From: Marmoricola sp.
GTDB taxonomy: Bacteria; Actinomycetota; Actinomycetes; Propionibacteriales; Nocardioidaceae
Length of the DNA stretch: 48,935 nucleotides
Assembly (NCBI GenBank): GCA_025965195.1
Contig: JAOPXK010000026.1
Location: forward strand, 1-48,935
Direction: 5' to 3'
Part shown: in pieces, positions 43,247-48,935 of the stretch
How positions within the stretch are numbered: the stretch's first letter is position 1
Layout of the letters: each line of letters begins with the position of its first letter
Notes under the pieces: generated by a model
The model's database searches: none
Seen by the model: the letters and a program-made list of their open reading frames with translations, nothing else
Told to the model about the DNA's origin: nothing
Position numbers and translations under genes: made by a program

Positions 43247-43801
43247 GTGCAGCACGCCGACCCGGACTCACTGGAGGCGCTCGCAACCAGGGCCGCGACG
43301 GGTGACCAGGCTGCGCTCGAGGACCTGCTGGCCCAGATCCAGCCGCGCATCCAGCGGATCGTCGGCCGGATGCTGCTGCACCCGCAGGACGCCGAGGAGG
43401 CGACCCAGGACGCGATGCTCTCCGTCGCGAAGAACATCACCAAGTTCGAGGGACGCAGCAAGTTCACGACCTGGTTGCACGCGGTTGCGAGCAACAGCGC
43501 GCGATCGACGTACCGCTCCCTGAAGCGGCGCGCGGCCGAACTGCCCACCGACGACTTCCCGATCACGGCGGACCCCCGCACCACCTCGGTGATCGCCGGC
43601 AGCCGGCTCGATCTCCTGGAGGCGCTGGAGGTGCTCGGCTCACGCAACCCGGAGCTGGTGGAGCCACTGGTGCTTCGTGACGTGAACGGACTCGACTACA
43701 ACGAGATCGCCAGGTTGCTCGACACCCCGCTCGGCACGATCAAGTCGCGCATCCACAACGCCAGGCGGCTCGTCCGGCCGTTGCTCGCCGCGACCGACTA
43801 G
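43247..43801 (+). CDS. ECF-like RNA polymerase sigma factor
   Basis: A 184-residue sigma-70 family protein with region 2 (about 22-90: LEDLLAQIQPRIQRIVGRMLLHPQDAEEATQDAMLSVAKNI and KFTTWLHAVASNSARSTYR) and region 4 (about 125-180: LVLRDVNGLDYNEIARLLDTPLGTIKSRIHNARRLV). No anti-sigma gene is adjacent. It is divergent from the kinase, and its stop shares CTAG with the convergent propeller gene. GTG 43247 is preceded by GGGGGGA; a TAAGGT box at 43200-43205 is a likely -10. Confidence 0.9.
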   Translation: MQHADPDSLEALATRAATGDQAALEDLLAQIQPRIQRIVGRMLLHPQDAEEATQDAMLSVAKNITKFEGRSKFTTWLHAVASNSARSTYRSLKRRAAELPTDDFPITADPRTTSVIAGSRLDLLEALEVLGSRNPELVEPLVLRDVNGLDYNEIARLLDTPLGTIKSRIHNARRLVRPLLAATD

Positions 43802-44895
43802 TTGCTGGTTCCGACCGTCAGCAGCTCCTTGCGGGTGACCACCCGATTGCACGCGCCTTGGAGGTCACAGCGGTCCACCCAGGTCCCGCTCCGGCTGGCA
43901 TTCGGGTCGGTGGCGTTGGAGCCGTAGACGTAGAGGTGCGCGTTGTCGCCCCACTCGGCGCCGAGCGTGTGAGCGGGAGTGTCGAACTCACCGACCAGCT
44001 TGCTCGGTCCGTCCGAGGCGTCGATCACCGCGAGGTGCGTGACGCCCTTGGCGGAGTCGCCGGGAGGGGCGACGAGCAGCCGGGTGCCGTCCGGGCTGAA
44101 CACCGGCAGCATGACGTCGGCGTTCCAGTCGCAGGTGTCCCACGCGACGCTGTTGGCCTTGAGGAAGGTCGACTGCAGGTGCAGGCAGTTGTCGGTGCCC
44201 GAGTCGCCGCCGGACTTGTCCACCTGTCCGACGAGGTAGGAACCGCCAGGCGAGAGCTGCATGCCCTGGAAGCCCTGCCCGGCCTGGGTCGTGCTGCCCG
44301 AGACGGGATCCCAGCGCTTGAGCACGTCGGGGTCGCCGAACAGCTGTGAGATGAGGACGTCGGTGCCGGCGAACCCGGCATAGCTGCCTGCGTCGGTGTC
44401 CTGGTTCCACTTGGCGATCACCTCGCCGGCCGGCACGGTCATCACCTCGGTCGTGTTGGTGTTGTAGTCGTGGCCGACGACCTCGGTGCCGCGGGCGTTG
44501 AGGTCGCCGAGGCCGGCGAGCATCCCGATCTTGTGGGTCTCGCCGGAGGTGCTGACCACCCACAGCTGGTACGACGGCTCCTGTGGGCTGGTGCGCTCGT
44601 CGATGAGGTAGCCGGTCTTCAGCCGGAGCACCCGGGCGATGTTGGTCGGGCCACTGAAGTCGATGACCTGGGTGCCGTCGTGGATCTGACGGGTGCTCGC
44701 CCAGAGCAGCGGCTCGTTGGTCTGGTCTGGAGTCGGGGTGTCACTCGGGGTGGTCACCGGAGTCTGGTTCGTCGGGTCGCCCGCCGGCTTCGAGGGGCCG
44801 GCGTTCTGACCCGCGTTGACCGTCGCGAACACGACGCCGCCCGTCGTACCGAGGACTGCGGCGACGCTCAACGCGATCACGGCAAAGCGGTTCAT
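43798..44895 (-). CDS. Membrane-anchored or secreted beta-propeller protein
   Basis: A 365-residue protein of unknown function. Residues 6-28 form a hydrophobic signal or anchor without a lipobox cysteine. A Thr/Pro/Asp linker (about 30-62) precedes a propeller-like domain with TolB/WD-type strands (LSPGGSYLVGQVD, MLPVFSPDGTRLLVAPPGD, HLAVIDASDG). Four cysteines near the C-terminus and middle may form disulfides. ATG 44895 has a GAGGGGG ribosome binding site. Its convergence on the sigma gene with a shared CTAG stop is compact, but a functional link is only inferred. Confidence 0.75.
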   Translation of the reverse strand: MNRFAVIALSVAAVLGTTGGVVFATVNAGQNAGPSKPAGDPTNQTPVTTPSDTPTPDQTNEPLLWASTRQIHDGTQVIDFSGPTNIARVLRLKTGYLIDERTSPQEPSYQLWVVSTSGETHKIGMLAGLGDLNARGTEVVGHDYNTNTTEVMTVPAGEVIAKWNQDTDAGSYAGFAGTDVLISQLFGDPDVLKRWDPVSGSTTQAGQGFQGMQLSPGGSYLVGQVDKSGGDSGTDNCLHLQSTFLKANSVAWDTCDWNADVMLPVFSPDGTRLLVAPPGDSAKGVTHLAVIDASDGPSKLVGEFDTPAHTLGAEWGDNAHLYVYGSNATDPNASRSGTWVDRCDLQGACNRVVTRKELLTVGTSN

Positions 44896-45157
44896 GGCAT
44901 CCCCCTCATCGGCCCATTCTTGCTGGTACCCATCTGATGGCCGATCGGCGACTTTTGTTCCGGGCCGTTCCTGGATCTATTCCGGGTCGGTTCTGGGTGA
45001 TCGGAGTGGCCGAGGCCACCCGACCAACCTGCGCGTTTCGCCCTTGTGGCCCCCTGATCCGGGACAGAATGCCCAAGCCGACCTGCTCGTCTCGCCGGTC
45101 GGCATCAGCACGTTCCCGCTCTCGGTGGGTACGACGAACGAGTCAGGCCGCTCTCCT

Positions 45158-46006
45158 ATGCCCCGAGCTTCGTCCGCGATGACCCGCGGTTCCAGCAATG
45201 TCTCGACCTCGCATGCGGGCTGGTCGCGCCGCGCAGCCGAACTGCTGTTGGCGCTCAGCCTGCTGATCGGCGCGGGTGTCTTCGACGGCGCCGGCGCGAC
45301 CGTCGGTCCGGCAGCCCCGGCCGTCCAGGGCTGGTGCATCCTGGGGATCTGCATCCCGCCTCCGCCTCCGCCCACCCCTGTCACCCCGCCTCCGGCGCCG
45401 AGCACCGACGCCACCCATCCGTTCCCGGCCGCCGGCTGGACGCTGAAGACGTCGACCGACCCGCGGGACGAGTGGTACGAACCGCACGCTCTCAAGGGCA
45501 GCGTCTATGTGATCGGCGACTCGATCACGGCCGGAGCCAGCGCCCGCCTGCACGCGCTGCACCCGACGTGGCAGATCAACGGCGTCATCGGGCGCAACGT
45601 CCACACCCTTCCGACCATGCTGCAGTACCGGCTGAACAACGGCCCGCGCCTGTCAAAGGTCGTGCTGGCCCTCGGCACGAACGCCGATGCCGCGTGGACC
45701 GAGGCCGACTTCGCCAGGGTCGCCCGGATGGTTCCGTCCAGCACCAAGGTCATCTTCGTCTCGACCTTCAGGAACCCGAAGAGCTGGCCGGCGACGATGC
45801 CCTACTACGAGCGGGCTGCGATCCAGGGCCCCTACTCGCACTGGATGAACCACGTCGCGTCGGGTCGCGCCCACACCTGTGTCGTCCCGTGGCGGCAATG
45901 GGCGACCAAGCACCCCCAGATGCTCAGTGATGGCACCCATCCGACCAGTCCGGCCAAGGTGGTCTGGGCACATTTGGTCTCGACCACCGTCACGCACTGC
46001 TCCTGA
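45158..46006 (+). CDS. Secreted SGNH/GDSL hydrolase-like protein
   Basis: An exported hydrolase of about 282 residues. The N-terminus has arginines and a hydrophobic segment (AAELLLALSLLIGAGVF), then a proline-rich linker (CIPPPPPPTPVTPPPAP). The SGNH blocks are GDSIT (120-124, Ser122), LALGTNAD as block III, and DGTHPT (Asp258, His261) as block V. Possible substrates are acyl or acetyl esters on polysaccharide or lipid. The start is uncertain: ATG 45158 and ATG 45179 both lack a clear ribosome binding site or -10 box. The 262 bp upstream, 44896-45157, holds a GTGGCC/GGCCAC mini-hairpin (45009-45022) and nothing else recognised. Confidence 0.78.
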   Translation: MPRASSAMTRGSSNVSTSHAGWSRRAAELLLALSLLIGAGVFDGAGATVGPAAPAVQGWCILGICIPPPPPPTPVTPPPAPSTDATHPFPAAGWTLKTSTDPRDEWYEPHALKGSVYVIGDSITAGASARLHALHPTWQINGVIGRNVHTLPTMLQYRLNNGPRLSKVVLALGTNADAAWTEADFARVARMVPSSTKVIFVSTFRNPKSWPATMPYYERAAIQGPYSHWMNHVASGRAHTCVVPWRQWATKHPQMLSDGTHPTSPAKVVWAHLVSTTVTHCS

Positions 46007-46047
46007 ATGCGCGCGCCGACCGGTCGTTGCCGTGGGATCGTGGGCGG

Positions 46048-46641
46048 ATGACGGTGACCGGGCTGCTGCTCGCGGCGGGTGCGGGCACCAGGCTCGGCAA
46101 GCCGAAGTCCCTTCTGGTGCACCCCTCCGGTCAGTCCTTCATCGGGTCGGCCGTGAATGCCCTTCGCGAAGGTGGCTGTGCCGACGTGACGGTCGTCCTC
46201 GGTGCCGCCCGCGAGGCCGCGGCGTCGATGGTGGCGGGCGCGGACGTGGTTATCGCCGAGAGCTGGGAGGTGGGCATGGGGGAGTCCCTGAAGGCCGGCC
46301 TGCTCGCCCTGGGCCCGTCCGACGCGTCCGCGGCGCTCGTGCTGCTGGTTGACCTTCCGGATGTCGGCACTGCGGTGATCCAGCGGGTGCTGGGCACTGC
46401 CCCCGTCGGACCCGGATCACTTGCGCGGGCCTCCTTCGACGGGGTTCCGGGACATCCGGTCCTGCTCGGCCGGGACCACTGGGAGGCGGTCAGCGGTTCG
46501 GCGTACGGCGATCGCGGCGCACGCGACTACCTGGGCTCACACGACGTACTCCTTGTCGAGTGCGGCGATCTGGCGTCCGGTCGCGACATCGACACCCCCG
46601 AGGACGAGCGCCGCTACCGCGGGCCGAACGAGCCGAGCTAG
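46048..46641 (+). CDS. MocA/MobA-like nucleotidyltransferase
   Basis: A 197-residue NTP-transferase with the MobA-type signature GLLLAAGAGTRLGKPKSLL (5-23), SWEVGMGESLKAGL, and LVDLPDVG (metal-binding aspartate). The closest named relatives are molybdenum cofactor cytidylyltransferases (MocA), which add CMP to the cofactor of xanthine-oxidase-family enzymes. The window encodes such an enzyme at 31780-34610, so MocA is a reasonable inference despite the 12-kb distance. ATG 46048. It converges on bluB with a 3-bp gap. Confidence 0.82.
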   Translation: MTVTGLLLAAGAGTRLGKPKSLLVHPSGQSFIGSAVNALREGGCADVTVVLGAAREAAASMVAGADVVIAESWEVGMGESLKAGLLALGPSDASAALVLLVDLPDVGTAVIQRVLGTAPVGPGSLARASFDGVPGHPVLLGRDHWEAVSGSAYGDRGARDYLGSHDVLLVECGDLASGRDIDTPEDERRYRGPNEPS

Positions 46642-46644
46642 CTC

Positions 46645-47316
46645 CTAGTCGAGCGCCCCGTACCGGTCGAGATGGATCGCCTGCTCGAGTGGACGCTTCC
46701 GGCGCCAGCCGTGTCGTTCGAGATCCGGCGTCGTCCGGAGTTCGGAGACCGGTCCGATGCAGAGCCACGCGATCGGGCGCACGCCGGCAGGCACGTGCAG
46801 CAGGTCGGCGAGGAACTGCTCGCGATAGAACGAGACCCAGCCGACTCCGATCCCCTCGGCGGTCGCCGCGAGCCAGAGGTTCTGGATCGCCAGGCAGGTC
46901 GAGTACAGCCCGGCATCGGCGATCGCGTGCCGGCCGAGGACTGCGGGACCGCCACGGGACGCGTCATAGGTCACCGCGATGCCGAGGCTCGACTCGAGCA
47001 CGCCCTCGACCTTGATCCGGGAGAACGTCTCGGCGCGCTCGCCCTCGAGTGACGCGGCGAACACCTCGCGTTCGGTCCGCACGTGCTCGACGAACCGGCC
47101 GCGCAGGTCGTGGTCGCGGACCAGCACGAAGTCCCAGGGCTGGCTGTGCCCCACGCTCGGCGCGGCGTGCGCAGCCCCCAGGATGCGCAGCAACGCGTCC
47201 TCGGCGATCGGCTCGCCGGTGAACTCCGCGCGGACGTCGCGCCGGCTGTGGATGGCGTCGTACAGGGTGGACATGGGCATGGGGGTTGAAATCGGCACAG
47301 CACTTGAAATCGGCAC
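46645..47316 (-). CDS. bluB: 5,6-dimethylbenzimidazole synthase
   Basis: Flavin-destroying enzyme that converts FMNH2 and oxygen to 5,6-dimethylbenzimidazole, the lower ligand of vitamin B12. The nitroreductase-fold protein has the BluB-type LYDAIHSRRDVRAEF N-terminus, APSVGHSQPWDFVLVRD and GVGWVSFYREQFLADLL. The start is uncertain: GTG 47316 has GGGAG upstream and yields an N-terminus with a VPIS repeat, while ATG 47280 and 47274 lie nearer the conserved start. A cobalamin riboswitch precedes it on the same strand, confirming the B12 connection. 223 residues from the GTG. Confidence 0.9.
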   Translation of the reverse strand: MPISSAVPISTPMPMSTLYDAIHSRRDVRAEFTGEPIAEDALLRILGAAHAAPSVGHSQPWDFVLVRDHDLRGRFVEHVRTEREVFAASLEGERAETFSRIKVEGVLESSLGIAVTYDASRGGPAVLGRHAIADAGLYSTCLAIQNLWLAATAEGIGVGWVSFYREQFLADLLHVPAGVRPIAWLCIGPVSELRTTPDLERHGWRRKRPLEQAIHLDRYGALD

Positions 47317-47319
47317 AGC
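47286..47319. repeat. 16-bp direct repeat at the bluB start
   Basis: TTGAAATCGGCACAGC occurs at 47286-47301 and 47304-47319, a period of 18 bp. If GTG 47316 is the start, it encodes the repeated VPIS; if not, it is leader sequence between riboswitch and start. Confidence 0.85.
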
Positions 47320-47369
47320 GGCTCCCGCGGTCAGCGCCGTCGAGACCGGATGGTCAAGGCGGCGTACGT

Positions 47370-47538
47370 TGCGAGGCCGGTCTTCGGACTTCCCGTCGAC
47401 ATCGCCGATCGCCTTCCCAGGCCGGTGAGCCCAGTGGCTGCGCCGAAGCGCGTGACCGGCGACTCGGGGTCACCGCAGCGGGCCCTGCGCCGGAGTCTCA
47501 CCGGCTTCCCGATTCTCCCCAGGACGGGGCACCTCGCA
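47370..47538 (-). promoter_or_regulatory. Cobalamin riboswitch upstream of bluB
   Basis: Read on the minus strand, a P1 helix forms from TGCGAGG (47532-47538) and CCTCGCA (47370-47376). Between them the conserved elements occur in order: GGTGCC, GGGAAGCCGGTG, TCCGGCGCAGGGCCCGC, CGGTGA, GCCACTGGG, GGGAAGGC, and the B12-box region GAAGTCCGAAGACCGGCC (as GGGAAGTCCGAAGACC). The aptamer ends 54 bases before GTG 47316. A GCGG-GAG-CCGC mini-hairpin encloses the GGGAG ribosome binding site, so translational control is plausible. Together with the rest of 47317-47656, no other gene is seen here. Confidence 0.88.
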
Positions 47539-47656
47539 GGTCATGCCGTCACCGAGCCTAGGCGGTCACGTTCGAGAACCTGGCCGCTGGGTACCCGTTC
47601 GACGAGCGCACGCTGCGCCGGTGCCCAGCCGAACCGGGGAACGACCAGGAGGAATC

Positions 47657-47854
47657 ATGCGCATTGGAACTGTCATCGTGGTGGTCTGGCTCGTCATCGG
47701 AGCCATCGCGGCCGGACAGCGACACTACTTCTCGGGTGACAACGCGAGCTGTGCGAAGGTCGGGAGGATCGCTCTCACGATCATCGCCGGTCCGCTCAAC
47801 TATGTGGGCGCGAACCCGAAGGTCACCTGCAAGACACCCCAGCCCAGTAAATGA
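47657..47854 (+). CDS. Small membrane protein, 65 residues
   Basis: One strong membrane segment (about 4-20, GTVIVVVWLVIGAIAAGQ) near the N-terminus and a second weaker hydrophobic stretch (IALTIIAGPLNYVGA), with two cysteines (SCAK, TCKT) that could be extracytoplasmic. An excellent AGGAGG (47647-47652) precedes ATG 47657. I do not recognise a named family. The DUF1206 gene starts 8 bp later, so the two are probably co-transcribed. Confidence 0.8.
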   Translation: MRIGTVIVVVWLVIGAIAAGQRHYFSGDNASCAKVGRIALTIIAGPLNYVGANPKVTCKTPQPSK

Positions 47855-47861
47855 TGCTGTG

Positions 47862-48683
47862 GTGACGGAGATCTCGGCTGGGCGGGAGGCCGCGACCAGC
47901 CGCTGGGTGCGGGGGTTCGCTCGTGCCGGGCTGGTGGCTCGCGGTGTCAACTACCTGCTGCTGGGGCTGCTCGCCTGGCAGATCGCCTTCGGCAGAGCCG
48001 GCCGTCATGCCGTCCGCGTGGGGGCGCTCCGTGAGGTCGCAACACATCGCGGTGGACTGGTCGTGCTGTGGCTGCTCGCGGTTGGGTTCGGCGCGATGAC
48101 GATCTGGCGTCTCACCGAGGCGGCGTACGGCCGAGCCGGGCCTGACGGCCGGAAGCCGCTGAAGCGACTGACCTCGCTGGCCGGTGCGATCGGCTACGGT
48201 GCGTTGGCCACCGGGACCACCAGCTTTCTGCTCGGGAACAGCAGCCAGTCCTCGGGCAACCGTCAGTCCAAGGCGCTGACCGCCCGGTTCATGAGCCACC
48301 CCGGCGGCCGGTGGCTCGTCCTGCTGGTCGGTCTGGTTGTCATCGGCGTCGGCCTCGCACTCGTGGTGGGCGGGCTGCGCAAGACGTTCTTGAAGAACTT
48401 GAGCCGTGCGCGGATGAGCCCTCGCGCCCGGCCGGTCGTCGAGTTGCTGGGCATGGTGGGGATCAGCGCCCGTGGGATCGCCTTCGGCGCTGTCGGCGTG
48501 TTCCTGGCCGTGGCGGCCATCACCTTTGATCCGAAGAGGGCGCAAGGCCTCGACGGCGCCTTGTACAAGCTGGCCACGACGCGGCTCGGGCCCTGGCTGC
48601 TCGTGGCGGTGGCGGCAGGCCTGGTGATGTTCGGTTGCTACTCGTTCTGCGAAGCGCGCTGGCGCAACGTCACGCCCGGCTAG
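47862..48683 (+). CDS. DUF1206 membrane protein
   Basis: A 273-residue membrane protein with six predicted helices arranged as three related two-helix units, each beginning with an A-R-G/G-Y pattern (RAGLVARGVNYLLLG, LAGAIGYGALATG, MVGISARGIAFGAVG), as expected for DUF1206. Function unknown. GTG 47862, eight bases after the preceding stop, is the likely start; there is no strong ribosome binding site, so translation is probably coupled to the small protein. It ends before a bidirectional terminator shared with tRNA-Phe. Confidence 0.87.
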   Translation: MTEISAGREAATSRWVRGFARAGLVARGVNYLLLGLLAWQIAFGRAGRHAVRVGALREVATHRGGLVVLWLLAVGFGAMTIWRLTEAAYGRAGPDGRKPLKRLTSLAGAIGYGALATGTTSFLLGNSSQSSGNRQSKALTARFMSHPGGRWLVLLVGLVVIGVGLALVVGGLRKTFLKNLSRARMSPRARPVVELLGMVGISARGIAFGAVGVFLAVAAITFDPKRAQGLDGALYKLATTRLGPWLLVAVAAGLVMFGCYSFCEARWRNVTPG

Positions 48684-48717
48684 CCCGGGTGTCTCACGCC
48701 GGTCGTGGGAACCAAAC

Positions 48718-48752
48718 AGCCGCAGGCCAGAAGAACTCTCTGGCCTGCGGCT
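48718..48752. terminator. Bidirectional intrinsic terminator
   Basis: A perfect 14-bp stem (AGCCGCAGGCCAGA / TCTGGCCTGCGGCT) with a 7-base loop, followed by TTTTGCTT on the plus strand and by GTTTGGTT on the minus strand. It ends the DUF1206 transcript one way and the tRNA-Phe transcript the other. Confidence 0.9.
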
Positions 48753-48760
48753 TTTGCTTG

Positions 48761-48834
48761 TGGTCAGGGGCGGGGTCGAACCGCCGACCTTCCACTTTTC
48801 AGGCGGACGCTCGTACCGACTGAGCTACCTGCCC
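48761..48834 (-). tRNA. tRNA-Phe (GAA)
   Basis: A 74-base cloverleaf: acceptor GGGCAGG/CCTGACC, D arm GCTC/GAGC, anticodon stem TCCGC/GTGGA with loop CTGAAAA (anticodon GAA), and T arm GGCGG-TTCGACC-CCGCC. CCA is not encoded. Pair 3:70 is a G-A mismatch; the usual actinobacterial sequence has C-G there, from memory. A TAAGGT -10 box lies 12 bp upstream (48847-48852, minus strand). Confidence 0.95.
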
Positions 48835-48869
48835 GAGCGAGGCATCACCTTACCCGAGCGTCGCGCGGG

Positions 48870-48935
48870 TCACGAAAGCGAGCGTCCGCGGTGGACCAGA
48901 CCCAGCGCCGCATGCGGGCTCTCGACGAACCTCGA
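48870..48935 (-). CDS. Possible 3' end of an upstream gene
   Basis: On the minus strand, the frame entering from the right edge reads RFVESPHAALGLVHRGRSLS and then stops (TGA at 48870-48872), just upstream of the tRNA promoter. It looks protein-like, but 21 codons are too few for assignment. An alternative is the start of a plus-strand gene at GTG 48891. Confidence 0.3.
   Translation of the reverse strand, partial: SRFVESPHAALGLVHRGRSLS

Overview
The window looks like a chromosomal segment of a high-GC actinobacterium, most likely of the Nocardioides type (Nocardioidaceae). The indications are very high GC with strong third-position bias, actinobacterial families (DUF3151, DUF3073, BldC, a Rv2525c-like DUF1906 protein, DUF1206), a PurS/PurQ/small-PurL system, and many genes starting directly downstream of a TANNNT -10 box, as expected for leaderless mRNAs. 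The genus is an inference from gene content, not a computed placement. No prophage, transposase, plasmid or CRISPR signature was seen.

Layout. 1-8.8 kb: the 3' end of class II aldolase, an MFS exporter and fatty-acid desaturase pair, DUF3151, a D-cysteine desulfhydrase-like enzyme, a DUF3311/sodium-solute symporter pair, a LuxR-type regulator and a lipid-kinase-like protein. 9-37.4 kb: a dispersed de novo purine block, purA, purD-purB, purC, purS-purQ, purL and purF-purM, interleaved with a CalB-like lipase, a catalase-like protein, an MBL hydrolase, DUF421, a sulfotransferase, an AMP-ligase, an LCP cell-wall protein, a DUF1906 hydrolase, an M20 peptidase, and a PucR regulator beside a two-subunit molybdenum hydroxylase. 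From memory of Mycobacterium tuberculosis, the neighbourhoods fba/DUF3151/purA and purD-purB-purC-purS-purQ-purL-SCP-purF-purM-DUF3073 are conserved. 37.5-48.9 kb: DUF3073, two NAD(P)-dependent oxidoreductases, branched-chain amino acid dehydrogenase divergent from bldC, a crotonase, a Ser/Thr kinase divergent from an ECF-like sigma factor, a membrane-anchored propeller protein, an SGNH hydrolase, a MocA-like nucleotidyltransferase, bluB behind a cobalamin riboswitch, two membrane proteins and tRNA-Phe.

How the genes work together. Nine purine genes cover most of the route from PRPP to AMP; purN, purH and purE/K are not in the window. The molybdenum hydroxylase sits directly downstream of a PucR regulator, and a MocA-like protein 12 kb away could mature its cofactor. 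BluB makes the lower ligand of B12 and is preceded by a B12-sensing RNA.

The least explained structure is in small repeats. Two intergenic arrays of 22-bp units form large imperfect hairpins and end a few bases upstream of a leaderless promoter. A second family shares an identical 27-base tract at two loci and a 19-base part at a third; it has entered coding sequence, giving a TSSTTG peptide in the kinase linker and in the PurD tail. The LCP gene appears to start at a non-canonical ACG codon.
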